Positions 17,701-28,100 of a stretch of 64,000 nucleotides of DNA are shown here, piece by piece. The translations under genes were made by a program, and so were the position numbers. The stretch is from Saprospiraceae bacterium (GTDB taxonomy: Bacteria; Bacteroidota; Bacteroidia; Chitinophagales; Saprospiraceae). The stretch covers positions 3,229,501 to 3,293,500 of the forward strand of contig JADJXG010000001.1 in the NCBI GenBank assembly GCA_016715965.1, read 5' to 3'. The stretch's first letter is position 1, and every line of letters begins with the position of its first letter. The notes under the pieces are model-generated. The model made no database searches and was not told the origin of the DNA. It saw nothing but the letters and a program-made list of their open reading frames with translations.

Positions 17701-20700
17701 GTATGAAAACTGTGGAGGATTCAGCCTTGGCTACAGAGATCAGGCCAGTCAGGGAGATTGTGCCCTGGGATATCAAACCAGAATCATCAGAACCTGGACC
17801 GCTGAAGATGCTTACGGCAATCGCTCAGTCTGTGTCCAAACCATTGAAGAAAGTTTAGGCGATCTGGCCAGTGTGACCGTACCACCCAATTATGACAACA
17901 TCGATCAGCCTATCCTTAACTGTGATGAGAAAATCGATCGCAACAAAAATATAGTTCCACACATGTTGGACAATCCTGTTTGTTTGGATGGATACATTCT
18001 GGACAGCGCTTACTGGCTGGCCAGACCCACACAACTTGATCAGTATCCAAACAGGAGAATCCCAAGGGTTTTGGGATGGAATTGCATTGATGATCCTGCG
18101 GATGTCCACTTTGGTCACCCCAGTCCGGATCCGGTGTATTATCCACAGCATCGCCTGTGGCAACCCAACAATCCTTTGTGTTGGGGACCTGACACCCACA
18201 TCATGTGGATTGGTACCGGACGTCCCGGTGGATCTACTTCCTGCCACAATTTGGCAGTCACCTACAAAGACATTGTTTTTGATCTGGCCACCCCCGGATG
18301 TGATGCCGGACCCATTGGCTGTTACAAAGTGCTGCGTCAGTGGACCGTCATGGATTGGTGTACCAGTCTGGTGGGCGGCCACAGCCAAATTATCAAGGTG
18401 GGCGACCTGGTTGGACCTCAGGTCTTGTATCCTGATTCCGTCAGAGTCAATATGGACAGCTATGTCTGTGCAGGACGCTGGGAAGTCTCTCCAGCATGGT
18501 TGTTAGACAACTGCTCCAACGAGCTACACTATAGCGTCGAAGTCGAACATGGCACTGTCCTGGGCAACGAAGCCACCGGTTATGTCGTCATCAACATGCC
18601 TGAGGGAATTCAATTCGCTTGGATTGTGGCTGAAGACTGCTGTGGTAACATCACCCGCAAACAGGTGGTCATCAATGTCGTGGACAGAGTTCCCCCAACT
18701 CCCATTTGTCGCACTTGGACGACCGTCAGCATCAATGGCAACCAAAGTCCTCTGGACAACTATGCCAGAATATATGCCCATGATCTGGACGAAGGCTCTT
18801 ACGACAATTGTGCCCCTCATGTCTTCTTTAAAGTCATCCGTATGGCAGAACTTCTGGGTACCAACAACGGATCCAATTCCAACAATACCGTTGCCTGCAA
18901 TGGCCGCAACGGGGATGACAATCTCACCCTCGCTGGCAATCAGGTCTATTTTGATGATTTCACTGACTTCTGCTGTGCAGATGTAGGACAGAGAGTCATG
19001 GTCGTTCTCAGGGTCTTTGACATCGATCCGGGGGCCGGACCCGTCACTCCGGTCAGAATGACCAGCACCGCTCAGCCGCTCCACGGTCGTTTCAGCGATT
19101 GTATGGTCGAAGTAGAAGTTCAGAACAAAGCCGTTCCTACCGTGATCGCTCCTCCAAATATCGTCGTCAGCTGCTGGTTCTGGTTTGATATTGCCAAGCT
19201 CACCAATCCCAATGATGAAACTTTCGGTAAAGTCGTCACTGACCTTACCCTCAGAAGAAAGGTGGTTACAAAAGATCTCGTTTGCTACAAGTATTGCGAA
19301 CGAAATGACTATACCGGTTATCCGGGTTTTGTACCGAGCAATCAGGTGCCTAAACCAGCTCCAAATCAAGCCTGCGAGTTCTATTGGCAGTATTTTGACA
19401 GCGCTCACTGGGACCGCAAATACGAACTGGTCTGGGGATTTGATGGTTACGTCCTGGCTCCTTGCGGTGCCACCCCTACCATCACCGTCAACGATCTGCG
19501 CGAATGCGGACAAGGTATCATCCAACGAATCGTCAGCGCTACAGGACCCAACAACATCAATGTCACCGCCATTCAGACCATCTGGGTGGTTGACTGTGAT
19601 CCTTTCTATATCGACGATGCCACTTGCAATGATCCTCGCTTCAGCGATGTCATCTGGCCAAATGGTATCTGCACACAGACTCCGGTCACCCTCAATGGTT
19701 GTGGAGCGGACATCAGCCCGGACAATCCTCAATTGGGTCGTCCGCAAATTATCAACAACGCTGATGACAATTGCGCTTTGATTTCGGTAGAATACCACGA
19801 TGAGGTCTTTACCATCGAACCCGATGCTTGTATGAAAATCCTGCGCACCTGGACCATCATCGACTGGTGTCAGTACGATCCTTTCATCGATGCCGACAAC
19901 GGAAGATGGCAAAGACTGCAAGTCATCAAAGTCAGAGATCAGGACAAACCGGTGGTCAGCTGCAACGTAGGACCATGTGAACCGGCAAGCATACACCCAA
20001 CCCTGGGTGTTTGTGTAGGACACATCAGCCTCAGCGCAGATGCCACGGACAACTGTACTCCCGTTGACTGGTTGTTCTGGGAATACAAAATAGATGCCTA
20101 CAACGATCGCAAAGGAGTCCACGGAGGTTGGGACTTCAGAGTCGGTACCCTCACTCAAAAACAATTCAACGCAGGGGATACCGTAGAATACAGCCACAAT
20201 CCTTTTGCCGACAACCCGCGCAATCCGTTTAATGCCAGCGGCACTTATCCGATCGGTATCCACAGAATCAACTGGTATGTCGAAGACGGTTGCGGTAATG
20301 TAGGTACCTGCGAAACCCTGTTTGAAATCAGAGATTGCAAGGCACCAACACCTTACTGTCTGACGGGTATCATCACCGTACCTATGCCCAGCAGCGGATG
20401 TGTCAGCATCTGGGCCAAAGACCTGGATAAAGGAAGCTTTGACAACTGCACCCCTCAGGACAGACTCTTGTTCTTCTTTGACAACGACATCAATAAAACA
20501 AGCATTGATGTGTGCTGTGAGGACTTTGTCAATGCAAGGGTAGACGATGAGCTGATTTTGAGTGTAGAAATGTGCGTACAGGATGAAGAAGGCAACAGAG
20601 ATTGTTGCATCACCACCATCGTCATTCAGGACAATCAGGACCTGTGTCCCAACGGAGGTAGCTTCGGTAAAGTAACAGGTGCCATCCTCACTTCCAGCGG

Positions 20701-21904
20701 ACAGGGTACCGATGAAACTCAGGTCGAACTCAAAAAAGCAGGACAGATCATGAAAGACGTCCATACCTCCGGGGATGGCAAGTATGCCTTCTATTCCCTG
20801 GATATGTATCAGGATTATGTGATCAAACCTTCCAGAGACGACGACCATCTCAATGGGGTGACTACCGCTGATATCATCAGGATTCAAAAACACATCCTGG
20901 GACAGGAAACCATCTCTGATCCTTATCTGCTCATCGCTGCGGATGTCAATAAATCCAATAGCGTCACCAGTGCTGATATCACTGAAATCAGAAAACTCAT
21001 CCTCGGCAGCATCAGCCGGTTTGCCAAAGTCCCTTCCTGGACATTTGTTCCAAAAGACTTTGTCTTCCCTGATCCGGCTCAACCTTTCCAATATGAGGCC
21101 TATGGTAAAGTCAAACTCGATGATCCAAACATGACCCTCGACTTCGTCTCCATCAAAATGGGCGATGTCACCAACAGCGCACGTGCCAACGCTCATGCAG
21201 GCATTAGCGCCAGAACGGCCGGTAAACTCATTTTGGAATTCGACGATGCGCTAATTCAGGCCGGACAAAGCTACAAGCTGATCCTGCGAAGCAGCAACTT
21301 CCGACAAATCAAGGGTATGCAATACACCCTTCGCTTCGACCACCAGGCTCTCCAGTTTGAGGACATTCAGGGAATCCTATTGGAAATCAACCAGACAAAC
21401 CTGGGCCTCACCAAATTACAACAGGGTGTCATCTCCCTGAGCTGGAATAACAAGGAAGCCCTCAGTGCCAAGCCTCAGGATGCTTTGTTCGAATTCCACT
21501 TTACCGCCAAACGAAACGGACGTCTCAGCGAATTGATACACATCAACAGCGACCTGACCAGGGCTGAAGCATATCTTGAAAATGCCGATGTTCTCGATGT
21601 CACCCTCCTGGCCAGAAACGGTCTGACAACTTCCTCTACTGCCTTGTTTGATTTGTATCAGAATGAACCCAATCCTTTTGACAAACTAACCAACATCAGA
21701 TTCATGTTGCCAAAAGATGGACCCGTCACCCTGACCGTCTATGACATCTCAGGTAAAGTCCTCAGGGTCATACAACAAAACGCAGTCAAAGGACTCAATC
21801 AGCTGACTTTGCAAAAATCTGAACTCGGTGCTTCAGGGGTCTTGTATTACCAACTCGATGCAGACCAACACACCGCCACCAGAAAACTCATCGTCATCGA
21901 TTAG
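14753..21904 (+). CDS. giant T9SS surface protein 2 (glycine-rich head, HYR, shared tail)
   Basis: A 2,383-residue secreted protein. Signal peptide at about residues 1-34 (FSQ end). Residues about 37-307 form a glycine-rich domain that starts VCFNYTGAMETWTVPANVTS and carries GGGGGGASDVRFGG and VIVAAGGGGAGG motifs. A related domain occurs in protein 3, and the pattern resembles the glycine-rich domain near the ALK/LTK receptor ectodomain. Residues about 310-560 hold HYR-like domains. From about 561 the shared tail of ~1,820 residues follows, with dockerin-like motifs near 2033 and 2064, a cohesin-like segment at about 2157-2290 and a T9SS sorting domain at about 2300-2383. It is the intact reference for the frameshifted copy 1. 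Its third upstream HYR module differs from copies 1 and 3. No enzyme domain was seen. Confidence 0.93.
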   Translation: MNLQFTVFSRIKGITQLFLIFCSIIFNLHSSFSQTTVCFNYTGAMETWTVPANVTSVFIEAYGAQGGSNPLGVVGGLGGFASGNLAVSPGNVLNIFVGGTGLPTTTVNSFNGGFNGGGSGGTTTATNVNPRGGGGGGASDVRFGGIALANRVIVAAGGGGAGGNRVQSIGRGTGGGGGGGYYGGGGGAGWPGTLPGGANPTGGTQIAGGAGGVSTFNVAYNGFPGALGTGGNGGIEVASGQGGSATATSGGVGGGLIGANGTYVTNWCGASGAGGSSYIDGVTGGVTNSGVRSGNGQICITYTTGNPPPPPGNFPSISCPANINVSCAIDVPAPNINLPLVNGGCETPLMVTHRRDSITNQTCRDRFIVHRIYRVTDPCNNFSECIQTITVNDVTSPSPFCPANQNFQCASQIPIPNPASVITADGCGNSGITVTHVSDTRVNETCPNRFTLNRVYRATDICGNSATCLQVFTVFDNTIPSVTCRNLTLYIGPNGLAVLNPVDAVVSVSENCTPTAQLVYGASTTDFTCANLGPNQVTITVRDECANTGTCAATITVLDTVAPVIMGCPIKSPVTLNLGPGACEISWDVPPFMAMDNCLVPSRLFGARNTTTVCLPPASYWSITGGANSWGVMFDLVNTSGMALNLQLLGERAFANVPHRIWYRTTPGGHAPVQGTPAAWTLCATRTPQFGAQFTTIIDSFNLITGVVRDTMVSCTGTRIDSSSVGCLTMLPGETRGIYIHAPGTPGTNASLFNGCTPAQMGNAQITTPLNGATYTGGEFAAPFINSSFGFGGANWIGVIGYNLGASTNLVPLVQTCGAPYGPGCFFPIGCVRLCYEARDAAGNVGRCEFEVCVNEYSNPINELACNDLIQISLDDSCRATIHPDMLLEGGPYACYDNYIVTARDWITNAIIDRDPNRPGVQIDRRDIGRDLRITVTDPRTGNSCWGKATVEDKQAPILTCPPNITVTCAEGTSPAVTGVPSVYENCGGFSLGYRDQASQGDCALGYQTRIIRTWTAEDAYGNRSVCVQTIEESLGDLASVTVPPNYDNIDQPILNCDEKIDRNKNIVPHMLDNPVCLDGYILDSAYWLARPTQLDQYPNRRIPRVLGWNCIDDPADVHFGHPSPDPVYYPQHRLWQPNNPLCWGPDTHIMWIGTGRPGGSTSCHNLAVTYKDIVFDLATPGCDAGPIGCYKVLRQWTVMDWCTSLVGGHSQIIKVGDLVGPQVLYPDSVRVNMDSYVCAGRWEVSPAWLLDNCSNELHYSVEVEHGTVLGNEATGYVVINMPEGIQFAWIVAEDCCGNITRKQVVINVVDRVPPTPICRTWTTVSINGNQSPLDNYARIYAHDLDEGSYDNCAPHVFFKVIRMAELLGTNNGSNSNNTVACNGRNGDDNLTLAGNQVYFDDFTDFCCADVGQRVMVVLRVFDIDPGAGPVTPVRMTSTAQPLHGRFSDCMVEVEVQNKAVPTVIAPPNIVVSCWFWFDIAKLTNPNDETFGKVVTDLTLRRKVVTKDLVCYKYCERNDYTGYPGFVPSNQVPKPAPNQACEFYWQYFDSAHWDRKYELVWGFDGYVLAPCGATPTITVNDLRECGQGIIQRIVSATGPNNINVTAIQTIWVVDCDPFYIDDATCNDPRFSDVIWPNGICTQTPVTLNGCGADISPDNPQLGRPQIINNADDNCALISVEYHDEVFTIEPDACMKILRTWTIIDWCQYDPFIDADNGRWQRLQVIKVRDQDKPVVSCNVGPCEPASIHPTLGVCVGHISLSADATDNCTPVDWLFWEYKIDAYNDRKGVHGGWDFRVGTLTQKQFNAGDTVEYSHNPFADNPRNPFNASGTYPIGIHRINWYVEDGCGNVGTCETLFEIRDCKAPTPYCLTGIITVPMPSSGCVSIWAKDLDKGSFDNCTPQDRLLFFFDNDINKTSIDVCCEDFVNARVDDELILSVEMCVQDEEGNRDCCITTIVIQDNQDLCPNGGSFGKVTGAILTSSGQGTDETQVELKKAGQIMKDVHTSGDGKYAFYSLDMYQDYVIKPSRDDDHLNGVTTADIIRIQKHILGQETISDPYLLIAADVNKSNSVTSADITEIRKLILGSISRFAKVPSWTFVPKDFVFPDPAQPFQYEAYGKVKLDDPNMTLDFVSIKMGDVTNSARANAHAGISARTAGKLILEFDDALIQAGQSYKLILRSSNFRQIKGMQYTLRFDHQALQFEDIQGILLEINQTNLGLTKLQQGVISLSWNNKEALSAKPQDALFEFHFTAKRNGRLSELIHINSDLTRAEAYLENADVLDVTLLARNGLTTSSTALFDLYQNEPNPFDKLTNIRFMLPKDGPVTLTVYDISGKVLRVIQQNAVKGLNQLTLQKSELGASGVLYYQLDADQHTATRKLIVID

Positions 21905-22018
21905 TCCCGTAGATCAAAAAGGGTAGATAAGAACCACTGAATCAGCTCGCAATTCTTAGAACATTCACCAAAACTCAACTCAAAAAAAAAAGCCTCCACT
22001 ATGGAGGCTTTTTTTTTT
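16434..22018 (+). repeat. copy 2 of the 5.6-kb near-identical tail plus terminator
   Basis: Pairs with 9022-14606 and 25629-31214. Copies 2 and 3 are collinear at a constant offset of 9,195 bases from the left boundary to the stop codon, so there is no net indel between them. Left of 16434 this copy diverges sharply from the other two, although a ~100-bp patch near 16075-16180 is again highly similar. Confidence 0.95.
21982..22018 (+). terminator. intrinsic terminator of giant gene 2
   Basis: The same AGCCTCC / GGAGGCT hairpin as after gene 1, flanked by ten As and ten Ts. The sequence after the T run (GGAATTCTGAAATT) is shared with copy 3 but not copy 1. Confidence 0.9.
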
Positions 22019-22150
22019 GGAATTCTGAAATTAAATTACCTTTGGCTCATAATTAATTGAAATACAATACATTAAATAATTTAATAATTTATTTAGTGCT
22101 GTGTATTAATTAGTTATAACTTATATTTAATAAACCAAACCAACCTGCTC

Positions 22151-25100
22151 ATGAACTCGAAGCAATTACTGCTGGGTGGCTTAAACCGATTTAAAGCCCA
22201 ATTATTTTCATTTTTAATTTTCTTTTTCACTTTTTTTCAAATTGGACACTCACAAGGTTCTCTTCCAAAAATCCAGGAATACCTTAATAGTGCAAAATCT
22301 CAATTTGGATTAAAAGACCCTGACATCGCTGATTTTGAAATAACTTCTGAACACACCAGTACCATTTCAGATGTTTTGCATGTGTATTTTACACAAAGAT
22401 CTTCAGGAATTGAAATCTACACTACGGAAAGTTCCGCACACTTCTATGCTAGCGGTCAACACTTTCACAGCAACATTAAGTTTCTAACAAATTTAGAAAA
22501 CTATCAAATAAATTCTAATACTCCTACATTAAATATTGAACAAACCATAATACAAGTACTTAAGGAACTTGGAATTAATTTCACCGGTAACATTAATATA
22601 AAAGAAGAGCTTGGGACCGAAGCCCGAGAAGTGATCATCGACAAGGGAAATATAGCTTTCGATGACATAAAAGCGAAACTTAAATATCTACCGATTTTAA
22701 GTTTGGATTCTCGAAGCACTTCTACTGAGAAAAATAAATTGGGCCTAATGTGGGAAATTTATTTTTATGAAAAGAATCAAAAACATTATTGGCACTTATT
22801 AGCAAATGCAACCACTGGAGAGATTGTCGTTAAAAACGACCTGGTTGTAAACTGTGGATTTGAACATTCGTGTGAATCTCATTTAGTCGAAAGCAATTTT
22901 GATTTTCCTGGATATTATAAAGTTCCTTTCACGCCAACACCTGCGATTTCAAACGCAAGTGTAGCAATGGTAGGAGCGTATCGCGTCTATCCCATGCCCG
23001 TTGAAAGCCCGGGGCATGGTGGGAGAGTATTGGTGGCTAATCCTGACAATGCTTTGGCTTCACCTTTTGGTTGGCATGATACCAATGGAGCTTCAGGTCC
23101 TGAATTTACAATAACAAGGGGAAATAATACCCATGCTTATGAGGATGGCAACAATCCAGGTTTTAGTCCGGATGGAACTGGTGCTTTAACTTTTGATTTC
23201 CCGATCAATACCAATTATCAAATGGGAATCGATGAATCTGAACCCGCCGCAATAACCAACCTATTTTATTGGACAAATATCATTCATGACCTTTTGTATC
23301 AATATGGATTTACTGAATCTGCAGGTAATTTTCAAGTAAATAATTACGGTCGCGGAGGAATTGGTAACGACGATGTAAGAGCTGAGGCACAAGATGGTTC
23401 AGGTACATGCAATGCTAATTTTGCGACTCCACCTGATGGGTCAAGACCAACGATGCAAATGTATGTTTGCGGTAACAGAGACGGCGATTTAGACAATGCG
23501 GTAATTGTCCACGAATATGGACATGGGATTTCAATCCGATTAACCGGTGGTCCGGGCAATTCAAGTTGTTTGAACAATCAGGAACAGCCTGGAGAAGGCT
23601 GGAGCGATTGGTATGGATTGGTGATGACCATAGAACCGGGTGATCAAGGTACTGATTCCCGGGGAATAGGTACCTGGTTATTTGGACAAGCGCCAAATGG
23701 CCCTGGAATTAGACCATTTCCTTACTCAACTAATTTAGCCATCAATCCTCATACATACGACGCCATAAAAACAGCGGCAGTACCACACGGAGTTGGGTCT
23801 GTTTGGTGTGCGATGTTATGGGAAATGACATGGGCACTTATTCAGCAATATGGCTATAGTTCTAATTTCTATACAGGAAATGGTGGTAATAACCGTGCAA
23901 TGGCATTGGTTACAGAAGGATTAAAATTGCAACCATGTTCACCCGGATTCGTGGACGCCAGAAATGCAATATTAAGAGCTGACACTGTTTTATATGGCGG
24001 TGCTAATGCATGTTTGATTTGGACTGCTTTTGCAAAAAGAGGACTTGGATTTAGTGCTATTCAGGGAAGCTCAGGAAGCAGATCTGATGGCACCGAGGCC
24101 TTTGACATTCCACTTGCCTGCCAAGCTCAAGCACCACAAACGGTTTGTTTCAATTATACCAATAGTATGCAAACTTGGACAGTTCCAGCCGGAGTAACTA
24201 GTGTAACAATTGAAGCGTGGGGTGCAGAGGGAGGGTCTGCACCTAATAACCAGTCCTCTTGTGGTAACCTCAATATGGGAGGAGATGGTGGATATGCATC
24301 TGGTACACTTTCAGTCACCCCTGGTCAAGTTTTAAATATATTTGTAGGTGGGAGAGGATTTAATGGCGCAGGGCCTGGTGGATTTAATGGAGGAGGCTCT
24401 TCTGTTGGTAGAGATAACTCTACTTGTGCTTCTGGTGGAGGTGCCTCAGATATCAGAGTTGGAGGTACCGGTCTTGCAAATAGAGTTATTGTTGCTGCCG
24501 GAGGCGGTGGAGCTGAATGGTCTGGAAGATGCCAACAGGCTGGACAAGGTGGTGGATTAAATGGTGGCATCAACGGATATGGAGATAATACTGATCCAAC
24601 AAGAAATGGTGGACCTGCTTCTCAAGCAGCTGGTGGATTTGTTGGAATTGATAATTGTAACTCCAACACTGGAACTGCAGGTTCTTTAGGTGTTGGCGGA
24701 ACAGCAACTCAGATCCATTCAGGTGCTGGAGGAGGTGGGTATTATGGTGGTGGCGGTGCTGGTTGCGATGGTCATGGAGGAGGTGGTTCTTCTTACATAG
24801 GAGGAGTTACTGGTGGAATCACAACTCCGGGTCTACGTACCGGAGATGGACAAATATGCATCACTTACAATGGTACTGGTGGTACACCTCCCAGTATAAC
24901 TTGTCCAGCCAACATCAACGTATCTTGTGCAATAGATGTACCTGCTCCAAATATTAATCTGCCCATCGTAGGAGGTGGGTGTAGAGCCCCATTGCAAGTT
25001 ACCCATAGAAGAGATTCCATCACCAATCAAACCTGCAGAGACAGATTTATTATTCACAGAATATATCGCGTGACGGATCCTTGTAATAATTTTTCAGAAT

Positions 25101-28100
25101 GTATCCAAACCATTACGGTCAATGACGTAACACCCCCATCGCCATTCTGTCCTGCCAATCAAAATTTACAGTGCGCTTCACAAATTCCAATACCCAATCC
25201 TGCCAGTGTTATTGCTGCCGATGGGTGTGGTAATTCAGGAATTACGATTACCCATGTAAGCGATACCCGAGTCAATCAAACCTGTACAAATCGATTTACC
25301 CTGAACCGCATTTATCGCGCTACTGATATTTGCGGTAATTCTGCCACTTGTCTACAGGTGTTTACCGTGTTTGACAATGTTGCACCTTCACTTACCTGCA
25401 GAAATCTCACCATTTATGTGGATCAAAATGGAAATGCTACTCTGATACCAAGTGCTGCTGTTGTCAACGTTTCAGACAACTGTACTCCGGCTGCTCAAAT
25501 TACTCTTGGAGCAAGTACTACCAATTTCACCTGTGCCAATTTAGGTCCCAATCAGGTCACTATTTTTGCCACAGACGAATGCGCCAATGTGGGTATTTGT
25601 ACCACTACGGTTACCGTCTTGGATACAATAGCACCTGTCATTATGGGCTGTCCCATTAAGTCACCTGTGACCCTCAACCTGGGCCCCGGTGCCTGTGAAA
25701 TCAGCTGGGATGTCCCTCCTTTTATGGCCATGGACAATTGTCTCGTGCCCAGTCGTCTGTTTGGTGCCAGAAACACCACCACCGTTTGTCTGCCTCCGGC
25801 CTCTTACTGGTCTATCACTGGTGGAGCCAATAGCTGGGGTGTGATGTTTGACCTGGTCAATACCTCCGGTATGGCTTTAAATCTTCAATTGCTGGGTGAA
25901 AGGGCTTTTGCCAACGTGCCTCATAGAATTTGGTACCGTACCACTCCGGGTGGCCATGCTCCTGTTCAGGGTACTCCTGCTGCATGGACCTTGTGCGCAA
26001 CTCGCACCCCTCAGTTTGGTGCTCAATTTACTACCATCATTGACAGCTTTAATCTGATTACAGGTGTTGTGCGCGATACCATGGTCTCTTGTACAGGCAC
26101 CCGCATTGACTCCTCTTCCGTAGGTTGTCTGACCATGTTACCCGGTGAAACCCGTGGTATTTACATACACGCTCCCGGTACTCCGGGCACCAACGCTTCC
26201 TTGTTTAATGGATGTACACCTGCTCAAATGGGAAATGCCCAGATCACCACTCCTTTGAATGGGGCCACTTATACAGGGGGTGAGTTTGCCGCTCCGTTTA
26301 TCAACAGCTCCTTTGGATTTGGAGGTGCTAACTGGATTGGTGTCATTGGATACAATCTGGGAGCTTCCACCAACCTGGTACCGCTGGTGCAAACCTGTGG
26401 TGCTCCTTATGGACCGGGTTGTTTCTTCCCCATTGGCTGTGTCAGATTATGCTATGAGGCCCGTGATGCTGCCGGCAATGTAGGACGATGCGAATTCGAA
26501 GTATGCGTCAACGAATATTCCAATCCCATCAATGAGCTGGCTTGCAATGACCTCATCCAAATCAGTCTGGATGACAGTTGCAGGGCCACCATCCACCCAG
26601 ACATGCTCCTGGAAGGAGGTCCTTATGCCTGTTATGACAACTACATTGTCACTGCAAGAGACTGGATCACCAATGCCATCATTGACAGAGACCCCAACAG
26701 ACCGGGTGTCCAAATAGATCGTCGCGACATCGGTCGTGATTTGCGAATCACAGTCACCGATCCTCGCACCGGAAATAGCTGCTGGGGCAAAGCTACTGTC
26801 GAAGATAAACAAGCTCCCATTCTTACCTGTCCTCCAAATATCACTGTGACTTGTGCAGAAGGCACCTCACCTGCAGTAACGGGCGTTCCCAGTGTGTATG
26901 AAAACTGTGGAGGATTCAGCCTTGGCTACAGAGATCAGGCCAGTCAGGGAGATTGTGCCCTGGGATATCAAACCAGAATCATCAGAACCTGGACCGCTGA
27001 AGATGCTTACGGCAATCGCTCAGTCTGTGTCCAAACCATTGAAGAAAGTTTAGGCGATCTGGCCAGTGTGACCGTACCACCCAATTATGACAACATCGAT
27101 CAGCCTATCCTTAACTGTGATGAGAAAATCGATCGCAACAAAAATATAGTTCCACACATGTTGGACAATCCTGTTTGTTTGGATGGATACATTCTGGACA
27201 GCGCTTACTGGCTGGCCAGACCCACACAACTTGATCAGTATCCAAACAGGAGAATCCCAAGGGTTTTGGGATGGAATTGCATTGATGATCCTGCGGATGT
27301 CCACTTTGGTCACCCCAGTCCGGATCCGGTGTATTATCCACAGCATCGCCTGTGGCAACCCAACAATCCTTTGTGTTGGGGACCTGACACCCACATCATG
27401 TGGATTGGTACCGGACGTCCCGGTGGATCTACTTCCTGCCACAATTTGGCAGTCACCTACAAAGACATTGTTTTTGATCTGGCCACCCCCGGATGTGATG
27501 CCGGACCCATTGGCTGTTACAAAGTGCTGCGTCAGTGGACCGTCATGGATTGGTGTACCAGTCTGGTGGGCGGCCACAGCCAAATTATCAAGGTGGGCGA
27601 CCTGGTTGGACCTCAGGTCTTGTATCCTGATTCCGTCAGAGTCAATATGGACAGCTATGTCTGTGCAGGACGCTGGGAAGTCTCTCCAGCATGGTTGTTA
27701 GACAACTGCTCCAACGAGCTACACTATAGCGTCGAAGTCGAACATGGCACTGTCCTGGGCAACGAAGCCACCGGTTATGTCGTCATCAACATGCCTGAGG
27801 GAATTCAATTCGCTTGGATTGTGGCTGAAGACTGCTGTGGTAACATCACCCGCAAACAGGTGGTCATCAATGTCGTGGACAGAGTTCCCCCAACTCCCAT
27901 TTGTCGCACTTGGACGACCGTCAGCATCAATGGCAACCAAAGTCCTCTGGACAACTATGCCAGAATATATGCCCATGATCTGGACGAAGGCTCTTACGAC
28001 AATTGTGCCCCTCATGTCTTCTTTAAAGTCATCCGTATGGCAGAACTTCTGGGTACCAACAACGGATCCAATTCCAACAATACCGTTGCCTGCAATGGCC

